A stretch of DNA of 64,000 nucleotides, taken from positions 372,001-436,000 of the forward strand of contig NZ_JAADZV010000002.1 in the NCBI RefSeq assembly GCF_010645075.1. The letters run 5' to 3'. The stretch's first letter is position 1, and every line of letters begins with the position of its first letter. Made by a program: the position numbers and the translations under genes. The stretch comes from Flavobacterium limi (GTDB lineage Bacteria > Bacteroidota > Bacteroidia > Flavobacteriales > Flavobacteriaceae). Of the stretch, positions 35,591 through 44,908 are shown in pieces. The notes beneath the pieces are model-generated. The model was not told the DNA's origin. It made no database searches and saw nothing but the letters and a program-made list of their open reading frames with translations.

Positions 35591-36751
35591 TCACTCATTC
35601 TCCCCTATCTTATTGACCATCAAAATCATAAGCACACCCAAAAGTGCCATTATCAAAAAAGCCCATTTCATACTAAGGTATTCAGAAATAAAACCAACCA
35701 TTGGCGGAACCAGTAAAAATCCAAGATAACCAATCGTAGAAATCGAAGTTATAGCAGTACCACTGTTTAGTTTTGAGGATCTTCCGGCAATACTAAATAC
35801 TAATGGTACAACACAGGAAACCCCTACGCCAATTAATACGTAGCCAAAAATTGTTGGATAGGGATATGGCAGAATAAAGCAAATGGCAAAACCTGCAGTA
35901 ATGAGAATACCACTGTAAAGCAGGATTTTTTTAATACCAAATTTTGTTACTCCGCTATCTCCAAATATACGTCCTAATGTTACAGCTGTTGCAAAAAAGA
36001 CAAACGCGGCACTGGTTAATTTTGGAGAAGCATGCAATATATTTTTAAAATAAATACCGCTCCAGTCGTACATAGTATTCTCACAAGCCATCGAAACAAA
36101 ACAAATCACGGCAAACTTTATCAGATTTTTTTCAGGCATTGAGAAAAACTTCTTCTTTACTGGTACAGGTTCGTTGTGAACGCTCATTGGGTAAAAACAA
36201 GCCGTAAGCCCCATCATTAAAACACTTACTCCCAATAAATGATGCGAAGGTGCAATATGCTGTGTTACCATCACATACCCCAGACCTGCACCCGAAAAAA
36301 CAGCGACACTCCACACCGCATGAAAACGGGTTATAATTGAGTTTGGATATAACTTCTGTACTTCCAGGGATTGTGCGTTAATTGATAAATTGAAAATATT
36401 TCGTGAAGCTCCAAAAATCAAAAGTACAATAACCAGCTGCCATATAAATGCAACTAATCCCGGCAAAGACAGCACAATATTAAACATAACGGCTCCTAAT
36501 AGCATGATATAACGGCTGCTGTATCTATTTAACAATTTTCCTGTAAAAGGCATCGTCAGCATTAAGCCAATTGGAAAAGCAAACAAAACAGCGCCAAACT
36601 CTGCTTCAGATAAATGTAGTTGTGACTGTATCTGTGGAATTCTGGACACCCAGGAAGAATATCCAAAACCTGAAATGAAAAAAAACACAGTATTTGCCAG
36701 TCTAAATCCTTGGGGAGTGTTCTGTATTTTTTTGAAGAAAGGAATGCTCAT
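35591..36751 (-). CDS. Major facilitator superfamily transporter
   Basis: 386 residues with about 12 hydrophobic helices. The N-terminal half has GFGYSSWVSRIPQIQSQLHLSEAEFGAVLFAFPIG, here abbreviated to SWVSRIPQIQSQLHLSEAEF, and the MFS A-like loop GKLLNRYSSRYIMLLGA. Central LGRIFGDSGVTKFGIKKI is the second-half equivalent. It resembles the YbjJ/FucP-like sugar/drug group of Bacteroidota; substrate not predictable. Single gene facing left; inner membrane. Confidence 0.9.
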   Translation of the reverse strand: MSIPFFKKIQNTPQGFRLANTVFFFISGFGYSSWVSRIPQIQSQLHLSEAEFGAVLFAFPIGLMLTMPFTGKLLNRYSSRYIMLLGAVMFNIVLSLPGLVAFIWQLVIVLLIFGASRNIFNLSINAQSLEVQKLYPNSIITRFHAVWSVAVFSGAGLGYVMVTQHIAPSHHLLGVSVLMMGLTACFYPMSVHNEPVPVKKKFFSMPEKNLIKFAVICFVSMACENTMYDWSGIYFKNILHASPKLTSAAFVFFATAVTLGRIFGDSGVTKFGIKKILLYSGILITAGFAICFILPYPYPTIFGYVLIGVGVSCVVPLVFSIAGRSSKLNSGTAITSISTIGYLGFLLVPPMVGFISEYLSMKWAFLIMALLGVLMILMVNKIGENE

Positions 36752-37314
36752 CTAGTAATTTCAATTTTAATTTGTCTGCAAAATTAAGTTTTTAAAACCA
36801 ACTTCACCTGTTTTACCTTTTCTAAAGCACACCAAAAAGGCAAAACAATTAAATGCACAATAATTTCTAGATTAAAATATAAATCATGTAATTTTCCTCT
36901 AGTTTTTATAAATACCAACAAATTATATATAATCGGTGTAAATAATATTTGTTAAGAAAACATTAATTTCTGCATTATTTTATTTCAAATAATAATAACT
37001 TGAAAACAATTAATTACACGTTATTGGATTTTTAATCTGGTTGGAGCGAAAAAATAAAAAAAAAGAAAGTACCTGCTCATATCACCAAACTTTTTCATTA
37101 ATTAAAAATGAGATATTACTTAAAGACAATTTAATCTGTATATGTATGCACCTAAATCTATTCTTTTTTTCACAATACACTTCAGTTTGGATTTCTATCC
37201 TGAGGTGTTTTTTCTTATAAAAATACCCCGTGGAACCATTAGAAATAGGGATAAATGCCAATAATTTATTTTTGTATTATTAAATTTTTAGATTTGCAAA
37301 AATTACCAAAACAA
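36752..37314. other. Intergenic region with an orphan terminator
   Basis: About 560 bp between divergent genes. It holds a rightward intrinsic terminator (37178-37213) that no annotated gene needs, ahead of the TonB receptor. No ORF was recognised. A possible leader transcript is discussed in the findings. Confidence 0.5.
37178..37213 (+). terminator. Orphan intrinsic terminator upstream of TonB receptor
   Basis: Stem CACTTCAG/CTGAGGTG (37178-37185 with 37200-37207, one G-T pair) followed by TTTTTT. It lies 102 bp before the receptor start. Confidence 0.7.
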
Positions 37315-39735
37315 ATGAATCACCTTAACCTACGAATGCAGTATTTTATTTTTATAATCTACATGTTTGTAATGTCAGGCATCAATGCCTTTGCACAAAA
37401 TAACGGAAAATTAAAGGGAACTCTAATCACCTCTGATGGTGAACCAGCATCCGGCATCAACATTATTCTTAAAAACACAAAATATGGTGCTATAACAAAT
37501 GAAGATGGTGTTTTTGAATTCAACAAAGTAAAGGCAAATATTTATACATTACAGGTATCGCTGACGGGGTACGAAACTCTGGAACAAGAAGTAACTGTTT
37601 CAGATAATGAAACGGCTACTATTAGTTTACAATTGAAAGTTTCGAATAAAGAATTAAAAGAAGTAACCATATATAATAACAGAACGAAACTTTTCCCGAA
37701 GCAAAGTATGCATGTTTCTAAGATGCCTCTCAAAAACATCGAAAATCCTCAGGTATACAATGTAGTAACATCTGATTTACTAAAAGAACAAGCCATAACT
37801 AATTTCGAAGATGCCCTGAAAAATGTTCCCGGAATTCAAAAACTATGGGAATCTACAGGAAGTGCCGGAGGTGGAGGATCTTTTTATTCCTTACGTGGTT
37901 TTGCAACTCAGGCAAACATTGTAAATGGATTACCCGGATTAACAAACGGTAGTTTAGATCCTGCTAATATTGAAAGAATTGAAGTTATAAAAGGGCCGTC
38001 CGGAACTTTGTTCGGAAGCAGTCTTATTAGCTATGGAGGTCTTATAAATACAGTAACTAAAACGCCCTATTCAGGTTTTGGTGCAGAAGTATCTTATCTG
38101 GCCGGAAGTTTTGGGCTTAACAGAGCTACAGCAGATATAAATACTTCACTTGATGAAGCTAAAAATGTCAATGTAAGGATTAATTCTGCTTATCAGACAG
38201 AAAACAGTTTTCAGGATGCCGGTTTTCGTACTTCTTATTTTTTAGCTCCTGTCCTTTCCTACAAGGTTAATGAAAAATTATCTTTCCTGATTAATACCGA
38301 ATTTATGCAGGAACAAAAAACAACGCCTGCCATACTGTTTTTAGGAAGAAGCAAATACTTGCAATTTGCCAATATCGACGAATTAAATTATAACACAAAG
38401 TTATCTTTTACCAATAATGATTTGTCTGTAAAAAATCCTAAATACAATCTGCAGACCCAGATGAACTATAAAATATCGGATCAATGGTCTTCACAAACAT
38501 TATTCTCAAAAGGATCAACCAAATCTAACGGATATTACTCTTATATTTCAGATAATGAGGATGGACAGGGAGATTTTTCTATTTATATTACTAAAGAGAA
38601 TTCATTTACTAAAACTATTGATGTTCAGCAAAATTTCATAGGGGATTTCCAAATTGGGAAGATGCGCAATAGAATTGTAATCGGACTTGATTATTTTCAA
38701 AAAAAAATAATGTACGGAGGTACCGGATGGAATGGTGTTTATAAAGTTACACCTCAGGGAGAGATCAGGCAATATGATGATAGTAATCCATCTTATTTAA
38801 CCCGGTCATCTGTTGATAAATTACTTTCAACAACCGGAACCAGTAATGACAATATAAGGAACAGCAGCTATAGCATCTATGCATCTGATGTAATTAATAT
38901 ATCTTCTAAATTAATTGCAATGGCAAGTTTACGTGTAGATTACTTTGACAATGAAGGTGAGATTACTAAAGATAAAGATGATTATGACCAAACGGCATTA
39001 TCCCCAAAATTTGGATTGATATACCAGCCAATTCAAGACAAACTAGCCTTATTTGCTAATTACATGAATGGCTTTAAAAATGTAGCCCCAAACAATACCC
39101 CATCTGAACCCCAGACTTTCGAGCCCGAACACGCCAATCAATTAGAATTTGGTATTAAAGCAAATCTTTTAGCAGATAAATTAAATGCAACTATAAGCTA
39201 TTATGATATTAATGTTAGAAATTTGTTAACTGTCGATCCTGATAATATAGGGAGAAGTCTACAAGGTGGGAAGTCACAAAGCAAAGGTTTTGAATTTGAC
39301 CTGAATGCCTCTCCTGCAAAAGGTTTAAACATAATTGCAGGATACAGTTATAATGACAGTAAAATCAAAAAAGGAGATATCGATACTAATGTATGGCTGG
39401 AACAAGGCAAAAGACCAATGTGGTCAGGCCCTGAGAATTTAGCCAATCTTTGGGTGACCTATAAATTTGTACATGGAGTCCTGAAAGATTTCGGGTTAGG
39501 TTTTGGAGGAAATTATGCGAGTGAAAATGCAGTCGTAAACAGTGATAAACTTGGCAAATTTATTCTACCTTCTTATACAGTAATTAATGGCTCTGTTTTT
39601 TACGGAACAAATAAATTCAGAATAGCGCTAAACCTTAATAATATTGCCAACAAGGAATATTTTAATGGCGGATGGGCAACTGTAAATCCTCAAAAACCAA
39701 GAAATGTTGTAGCGAATTTTAGTTATAAATTCTAA
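37315..39735 (+). CDS. TonB-dependent siderophore receptor with carboxypeptidase-like N-domain
   Basis: The start chosen is MNHLNLRMQYF at 37315, giving 806 residues and a signal peptide ending INAFAQ. An upstream extension to 37255 adds a non-signal-like segment. Order: CarboxypepD_reg-like domain (about 30-110, KGTLITSDGEPASGINIIL), plug domain with IQKLWESTGSAGGGGSFYSL, here IQKLWESTGSAGG, and IERIEVIKGPSGTLFGSS, then a 22-strand barrel ending NVVANFSYKF. Similar to FhuE/FpvA-type siderophore receptors. It is followed by a terminator and by an AraC pseudogene that may once have regulated it. Confidence 0.93.
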   Translation: MNHLNLRMQYFIFIIYMFVMSGINAFAQNNGKLKGTLITSDGEPASGINIILKNTKYGAITNEDGVFEFNKVKANIYTLQVSLTGYETLEQEVTVSDNETATISLQLKVSNKELKEVTIYNNRTKLFPKQSMHVSKMPLKNIENPQVYNVVTSDLLKEQAITNFEDALKNVPGIQKLWESTGSAGGGGSFYSLRGFATQANIVNGLPGLTNGSLDPANIERIEVIKGPSGTLFGSSLISYGGLINTVTKTPYSGFGAEVSYLAGSFGLNRATADINTSLDEAKNVNVRINSAYQTENSFQDAGFRTSYFLAPVLSYKVNEKLSFLINTEFMQEQKTTPAILFLGRSKYLQFANIDELNYNTKLSFTNNDLSVKNPKYNLQTQMNYKISDQWSSQTLFSKGSTKSNGYYSYISDNEDGQGDFSIYITKENSFTKTIDVQQNFIGDFQIGKMRNRIVIGLDYFQKKIMYGGTGWNGVYKVTPQGEIRQYDDSNPSYLTRSSVDKLLSTTGTSNDNIRNSSYSIYASDVINISSKLIAMASLRVDYFDNEGEITKDKDDYDQTALSPKFGLIYQPIQDKLALFANYMNGFKNVAPNNTPSEPQTFEPEHANQLEFGIKANLLADKLNATISYYDINVRNLLTVDPDNIGRSLQGGKSQSKGFEFDLNASPAKGLNIIAGYSYNDSKIKKGDIDTNVWLEQGKRPMWSGPENLANLWVTYKFVHGVLKDFGLGFGGNYASENAVVNSDKLGKFILPSYTVINGSVFYGTNKFRIALNLNNIANKEYFNGGWATVNPQKPRNVVANFSYKF

Positions 39736-39751
39736 CAACACATAAATATCC

Positions 39752-39791
39752 AAAAGGGAACTGATATCAAAATTGGTTCCCTTAATTTTTT
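39752..39791 (+). terminator. Terminator after TonB receptor
   Basis: Stem AAGGGAAC/GTTCCCTT (39754-39761 with 39776-39783) followed by AATTTTTT. It overlaps the end of the AraC pseudogene on the other strand. Confidence 0.85.
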
Positions 39792-39985
39792 AGTTTACTT
39801 GGTAAATAACCAAACGTTTTTTTCAAAGCCACCGTAAAATGATGCGGGTTTTTAGATCCCAGTTCTTCCGAAACATTACAAATTAGGTAAATCTTTATAA
39901 TTAATTGTTTTGCATGCTCCATTCGAAGCGGGGTTAAATAATTAAAAATCGTGGTAATATTCAGATAAATTTGTTGATTTCATAA
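39782..39985 (-). pseudogene. AraC family regulator, C-terminal HTH remnant
   Basis: The minus strand encodes a clear AraC C-terminus without an intact gene: NITTIFNYLTPLRMEHAKQL, then a degraded helix (IIKIYLICN), then VSEELGSKNPHHFTVALKKT and FGYLPSKLKN before a TAA at 39782-39784. Upstream the frame breaks (EINKFI appears in another frame), and the N-terminal domain is missing. The PLRMEHAK and ELGxKNPHHFTxAxKKTFGYLPS motifs match regulators commonly paired with siderophore receptors. Truncated and frameshifted; very probably non-functional. Confidence 0.8.
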
Positions 39986-40108
39986 TTTAACGAGTAACAG
40001 TTCCTATTGTTTAGTTAAAACATTAATGAATTCAGTATTTTTCCAGATATTCTAAGGCTAAACAGCTTTTTTTTCGTAACTTAAAATTTCTAAACATTAA
40101 AAGAGGAA

Positions 40109-42286
40109 ATGAGAAAATTACGAATAGCAATAATTAATATTCATGGACTTTTAAAAGGTTCTGGTCTTGAAATTGGAAAAGACGCTGATAATGGAGGACA
40201 AACCAAATATGTTTTTGAACTTGCAGAATTTTTATCACAGCATAGCGATGTAGAATATGTTGATTTATTTACAAGACTCATTGATGATCCCAATCTTTCG
40301 CCTGAATATGCCGTACCTGTAGAAGCCGTAAATGAAAAACTAAATATAAGGCGTATCCCTTTTTTAGGAAAAAAATACAAGTCTAAAGAGCAATTATGGG
40401 AAGGTCTTGACACTTTTGTCAATGGCGTTGTTCAGCATATCAAATTCCACAATATTTTTCCAAACTGGATCCATTCCCATTATGGAGATGCGGGATATGC
40501 CGCTGCAGAATTATCAGCCATACTAAATATTCCATTTGCTCATACAGGACACTCATTAGGCTTTTATAAAAAGAAGAAATTAATTGAGGGAGGTATGAGC
40601 GAAGAAGAAGCTGAGAAAAAATTTAAGTTTACGCAGCGAATAGCTGCCGAAGAAAAAACATTAGAACTTTCTGAATTTATTATTACTTCTACAGAACAGG
40701 AAATCGAAACATATAAGGTTTATAAAAATTTTGATTTAGGTAAATATCATGCCATTTCGCCCGGAATTGATGTTCGGAAATTCGTTCCTTATTATCATAT
40801 CGAACAGGATTCTAATAAACAAATGGAAGAAGAACAAAGAAAGTACTGGGTGGCTGAAACCATTTCTAAGTTTTTAATTAATCCGCACAAACCTTTTATT
40901 TTAGCACTTTCACGACCAGATCGGCATAAAAATCTGCATACCCTTATTGAAGTCTATGGCAAAGATAAGGAACTGCAAAGCATAGCCAATCTTGTCATTT
41001 TTGCAGGAATCAGAAGAGATATCACAAAAATGCCTGAGTCAGAAAAAGACGTTTTGACAGATTTATTGTTATTAATGGATAAATATGATCTGTACGGAAA
41101 AATGGCTATTCCAAAAAAACATGATGTTGAAAACGAGGTTTCGATTATTTACCGGTATGCAGCTGAAAAAAGAGGCGTGTTTGTAAACCTGGCACTACAC
41201 GAAAATTTCGGTTTAACGGTCATAGAATCGGCAAGTTCCGGTTTGCCGGTTGTAGTTACTAAAAATGGTGGGCCATCAGAAATAATTCCGATTTGTCAAA
41301 ACGGAGAATTAGTAAACCCACAAGACGAAAATCAGATTAAAAAGGCACTTCGAAATATTTTAACAGATGAAAATAAGTGGCGCTATTATTCTAATAATGG
41401 GGCTATTAATATCCAGAAACATTATAGCTGGCTGGCTCACGTAAATCAATATATCGAACTGATCAAAGAGAATTTATCACTATCATCAGGTTCCGGAATA
41501 AAAAATCAGTACTATCCAAACATTAATATTGACAGGTTAAAAAGAAAAGTCGAAAATCTATTGGTTTCAGATATTGATGGTACATTGATTGAACCTAAAC
41601 TAAACAATCCGGGATTACAGGAATTAAAATCACATTTGGTTAATCGTACGGAGAAAATGGCATTTGCAATGGCATCCGGCAGAAATTTAGAGCTGGTCAA
41701 AAAAATTATTACAGAAGAGCATTTCCCTCTGCCGGATTTCATTATTTGTTCTGTTGGTACCGAAATTTATTATACAAATGGAAACGAATACATCTTAGAT
41801 AAGGGCTGGGCTACTTTTTTGTCTGGCCGATGGAAAAGAGACGATATTGTAAATCGCCTCAAAGTCATTTCCTGGATGCGATTACAGGAAGAAGAAGGTC
41901 AAAACCCGTTCAAAATTTCATACTATTATGACGAAAAGTACTATAATCGGGAGGAATTGATTAATGTCCTCGGGGCAGGCTGGTATAAGATAAATATTAT
42001 TCCGAGCCATGGAAAATACATTGATTTTATTCCAAAAAGGGCATCTAAAGGCAATGCTATCAAATTTTTATGCCGGAAATGGTCTATCCCATTGGGTAAT
42101 GTTGTTGCAGCAGGGGATTCAGGAAATGATATTGACATGTTTCGTGGTCCTGTGAAAGGAATTATAGTAGGAAACCGAAGTTCCGAATTAGCAGATTATG
42201 TAACAACCAGAGGCATTTATGTAGCAAAGGAACCTGCTTCTTCAGGTATTATAGAAGGATTAAAACATTATAAAATAATTAAATAA
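40109..42286 (+). CDS. Bifunctional sucrose-phosphate synthase / sucrose-phosphate phosphatase
   Basis: 725-residue cytoplasmic fusion. The N-terminal GT4-type GT-B glycosyltransferase (about 1-465) shows DADNGGQTKYVFELAEFLS (SPS/sucrose-synthase hallmark), HSHYGDAGYAA, HTGHSLGFYKKKKL, LALSRPDRHKN and LHENFGLTVIESASSGLP. The C-terminal HAD/S6PP domain (about 480-725) has VSDIDGTLIEP with the nucleophile Asp at about 487, and AAGDSGNDIDMFRG. It should make sucrose from UDP-glucose and fructose-6-P and dephosphorylate it. The fusion is as in cyanobacterial and some proteobacterial SPS, and unexpected for this phylum. It is 1 nt upstream of a GH32-like gene. Confidence 0.88.
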   Translation: MRKLRIAIINIHGLLKGSGLEIGKDADNGGQTKYVFELAEFLSQHSDVEYVDLFTRLIDDPNLSPEYAVPVEAVNEKLNIRRIPFLGKKYKSKEQLWEGLDTFVNGVVQHIKFHNIFPNWIHSHYGDAGYAAAELSAILNIPFAHTGHSLGFYKKKKLIEGGMSEEEAEKKFKFTQRIAAEEKTLELSEFIITSTEQEIETYKVYKNFDLGKYHAISPGIDVRKFVPYYHIEQDSNKQMEEEQRKYWVAETISKFLINPHKPFILALSRPDRHKNLHTLIEVYGKDKELQSIANLVIFAGIRRDITKMPESEKDVLTDLLLLMDKYDLYGKMAIPKKHDVENEVSIIYRYAAEKRGVFVNLALHENFGLTVIESASSGLPVVVTKNGGPSEIIPICQNGELVNPQDENQIKKALRNILTDENKWRYYSNNGAINIQKHYSWLAHVNQYIELIKENLSLSSGSGIKNQYYPNINIDRLKRKVENLLVSDIDGTLIEPKLNNPGLQELKSHLVNRTEKMAFAMASGRNLELVKKIITEEHFPLPDFIICSVGTEIYYTNGNEYILDKGWATFLSGRWKRDDIVNRLKVISWMRLQEEEGQNPFKISYYYDEKYYNREELINVLGAGWYKINIIPSHGKYIDFIPKRASKGNAIKFLCRKWSIPLGNVVAAGDSGNDIDMFRGPVKGIIVGNRSSELADYVTTRGIYVAKEPASSGIIEGLKHYKIIK

Positions 42287-42287
42287 T

Positions 42288-43799
42288 ATGTATTCAGGTT
42301 CAGGATTCAGCAATTGGGAAATTGGCGATGTAGATGTATTTATTGACGAACAGGGTATTCATCATCTATTTCATTTGATTATTCCCAATCACGATTACAT
42401 TGCACATGCTATATCGAGGGACGGCCTTTCGTGGAAAAGAGTAAAAAATGCATTATGGGTAGGCGATCCCGGTGAGTGGGATGATGATATGTTATGGACT
42501 ATGCATGTTAGTAAAAATTCTGCAGGAGAAGGTTATGAAATGTATTATACCGGCTTAAAAAGAAAAGATAAGGGAATAATGCAAAAAATTGGAAGAGCTG
42601 TTTCTCCAGACCTGATTCATTGGACAAAAGACAATAAATACGGACTACCATTAAAAAGCCAGGCCCCATATTATGAAGGGTCAACCAACAATCCCCGTGA
42701 ATGGATCAGCTTCAGGGATCCGTTCAAATACCAGTTTGAAGGTGAAGATTATTTATTAATTTGCGCCAGAAGCGCTATAGGTCCAACTTATAGAAGAGGC
42801 TGCATAGGTGTAGCCAAAAAGGAACCTGAAGGTTTTGTACTTCAAAAAGCTTTGCATGTTCCGTATGTATACGATGACGTTGAATGTCCTTGCGTGGTTG
42901 AAATCAAAGGAATGCATTATCTTTTAGGTTCAATTCGCGAAGATATCAAGGTACGATACTGGTTTTCGCCGGATTTTAAAGGAGAGTACCATGCTTTCCA
43001 TAATAACGTATTACTGCCGCAAGGAAATTATGCCGCCAGAATTGTCAGGGAAGGCGATTTTTTTCTTGTCTATAATTTTTATTTTATTGGAGGAAACGTA
43101 AATACCCATCGTGTAATACCACCACCAAAACAATTAGATACCGATAGTACCGGCAGGCTGGTATTAAAAACATATCATCATTGGGCAAGCATCTATCAAA
43201 GAACCATTCTACAAAAAAATCTTCCTGTCCCTGAACCTATTTTAGGAAATCCGTCTTCAAATTTTGTTCAGGAAAAAGCAGATAAATGGCGCTTTGGGTG
43301 CAGAAGTGGTTATGAAGTTTTTTGTTTTGATAAGCCTTCCAAAGATTTTGTCTGGGAAGGAACACTTGCTGTTGAAGGCATGGGGAAAACCGGTTTTGTA
43401 CTAGAATGTGATAAAGAAGGAACAGGCTATTATGTTTCAGTTGACTTTGTTAATGGTTATGTCCAGTTTAGAGCATGGGGATTTAATGAAAAAGATGTTA
43501 AGAATAATTTTATTTTTGAAAACCTTCAAACGAATCAATTTGAAATAATAGACACTAAAGAAATTTATTTCAAAATAATACGGCACGGAAATTATTTCGA
43601 ACTCTCTATTAATGAAGTTGTAAAACTGACATTATTGGATTTCAAATACAATGATGGAAAAATAGGAATCTATGTCTGTTCAGCAATTGTATCACTAAAT
43701 GATTCCAAAATTCATGTAATTCCGGAACCCCAAAATGAATATGCTACAGCAGATCCAAATAAGGCATTTGATGAATACCTTAAGAAAACGCCTCTTTAA
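42288..43799 (+). CDS. GH32-like (clan GH-J) beta-propeller enzyme
   Basis: 503 residues, no signal peptide, so cytoplasmic with its partner. The three GH32/GH68 catalytic blocks are recognisable: WEIGDVDVFIDEQG (block with nucleophile Asp, residues about 12-17), WISFRDPFKYQ (RDP, about 143-145) and DDVECPCVVEIKG (EC, Glu about 198). The C-terminal region from about 320 (WEGTLAVEGMGKTGFVLECD) is a beta-sandwich as in GH32. Separated from the SPS stop by one base, so almost certainly co-translated. It could cleave or transfer fructosyl from sucrose. The first block departs from the usual NDPNG, so specificity is uncertain. Confidence 0.8.
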   Translation: MYSGSGFSNWEIGDVDVFIDEQGIHHLFHLIIPNHDYIAHAISRDGLSWKRVKNALWVGDPGEWDDDMLWTMHVSKNSAGEGYEMYYTGLKRKDKGIMQKIGRAVSPDLIHWTKDNKYGLPLKSQAPYYEGSTNNPREWISFRDPFKYQFEGEDYLLICARSAIGPTYRRGCIGVAKKEPEGFVLQKALHVPYVYDDVECPCVVEIKGMHYLLGSIREDIKVRYWFSPDFKGEYHAFHNNVLLPQGNYAARIVREGDFFLVYNFYFIGGNVNTHRVIPPPKQLDTDSTGRLVLKTYHHWASIYQRTILQKNLPVPEPILGNPSSNFVQEKADKWRFGCRSGYEVFCFDKPSKDFVWEGTLAVEGMGKTGFVLECDKEGTGYYVSVDFVNGYVQFRAWGFNEKDVKNNFIFENLQTNQFEIIDTKEIYFKIIRHGNYFELSINEVVKLTLLDFKYNDGKIGIYVCSAIVSLNDSKIHVIPEPQNEYATADPNKAFDEYLKKTPL

Positions 43800-43920
43800 T
43801 TTTAGTACGAAATGTATAAATTAGATAATATATTTTAACACATAAAAACTAGTAGACGCTTTACAAAACTCAAATATCTAAAAAGAGCAGTAATTGTTTT
43901 TAATTATTCTAAATAAAACT

Positions 43921-43928
43921 TAAGTTTG
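43921..43928 (+). promoter_or_regulatory. -7 promoter element (TAAGTTTG)
   Basis: TAAGTTTG fits TAnnTTTG 35 bp before the DUF4198 gene. An upstream TTG is 24 bp away, slightly long. Confidence 0.5.
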
Positions 43929-43963
43929 TAGAAATAAAATTCTACAATCAAAATAAATTAAGT

Positions 43964-44689
43964 ATGAAATCAAATTCATTTAAAAATTTAGCTTTCGTAT
44001 TGCTAATGCTGGTAGCAACACCTTCCCTGTTTGCTCACGCTTTATGGATCGAAACTAAAGCTACAGGTACGAAAGGCAAAGCTCAGGAAATATCCATCTA
44101 CTTTGGAGAATTCGCAGATAACGATATTACCAAAGCCGATAAATGGTTTTCTGATTTAAAAGATTTTACTTTAGTATTGGTTTCCCCTTCCAAAAAAGAA
44201 ACTAAATTAACAACTAAAGCATTAGAAAATAAGTATCAGTCTTTTTTCACACCTGACGAAGATGGCGTTTACACAATTGTAATGCACCATAAAGTTAAAG
44301 ATGTTTACGGAACTATGATTTTAGATTACAATTCAAGTGCTACGGTTGTGGTTGGAAACAAAACTGCAGGAAATTATGCTACGGCAAATAATAATGTAAT
44401 TGGATTATTTAGTGAAAATGCTGATATAGCCAAGAAAAACTATAAAATCAATGTATTTGCTTTGTACCAGGGTGCATCTGCCAAAAAGCAAAAAGTAAAA
44501 GTAATTGCCCCAAATGGCTGGGAAAAAGAATTATGGACAAATGACAAAGGAGAAATTTCTTTTACACCAATCTGGCCAGGTAATTATATGGTAGAGTTCG
44601 CTTATACAGAAAAAGCAGCTGGTGATCACAACGGAAAAAAATATGATGAAATCTGGAAAATGGCAACTTACTTAATTGCCGTAAAATAA
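43964..44689 (+). CDS. DUF4198 domain periplasmic protein
   Basis: 241 residues. The signal peptide ends SLFAHALWIE, and the first mature residues HALWIE carry the conserved His of DUF4198. Then come an Ig-like beta domain with IYFGEFADNDITKADKWFSD and a closing domain with APNGWEKELWTNDKGEISF and GNYMVEFAY. Proteins of this family accompany TonB receptors for metal complexes (Ni/Co or siderophore) and are thought to bind metal or receptor in the periplasm. It has its own promoter and terminator. The siderophore receptor at 44909 follows with a separate promoter. Confidence 0.88.
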   Translation: MKSNSFKNLAFVLLMLVATPSLFAHALWIETKATGTKGKAQEISIYFGEFADNDITKADKWFSDLKDFTLVLVSPSKKETKLTTKALENKYQSFFTPDEDGVYTIVMHHKVKDVYGTMILDYNSSATVVVGNKTAGNYATANNNVIGLFSENADIAKKNYKINVFALYQGASAKKQKVKVIAPNGWEKELWTNDKGEISFTPIWPGNYMVEFAYTEKAAGDHNGKKYDEIWKMATYLIAVK

Positions 44690-44710
44690 TTCACTTATTT
44701 ATCATAATTC

Positions 44711-44743
44711 ATAAGCCTTGCTGTTTGAGCAGGGCTTTTTTTA
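44711..44743 (+). terminator. Terminator after DUF4198 gene
   Basis: Stem AAGCCTTGCT/AGCAGGGCTT (44713-44722 with 44728-44737, one G-T pair) followed by TTTTTT. Confidence 0.85.
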
Positions 44744-44841
44744 TAGTTATTTTTAACTGATTTAAATAAGTTTAATAAAAATTTTAATCAAATCTTAAGC
44801 GTATTTTAATGTAGTTTTAATATACATAACACTCTAAATAT

Positions 44842-44873
44842 TTTGTTAAAACATTCGTGTGTATTTATATTTG
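44842..44873 (+). promoter_or_regulatory. Complete Bacteroidota promoter (TTTG-N20-TATATTTG)
   Basis: TTTG at 44842-44845, 20-bp spacer, and TATATTTG at 44866-44873. Spacing and both boxes match the consensus. It sits 35 bp before the TonB receptor ATG at 44909. Confidence 0.8.
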
Positions 44874-44908
44874 CAGAAAATTATATTTATTGAATCTAAA
44901 TAAAAAAC

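Noticed and set aside
36132..36314. 60-codon minus-strand frame inside the MFS gene
   Set aside because: Out of frame with the transporter and Cys-rich by chance; no independent coding evidence.
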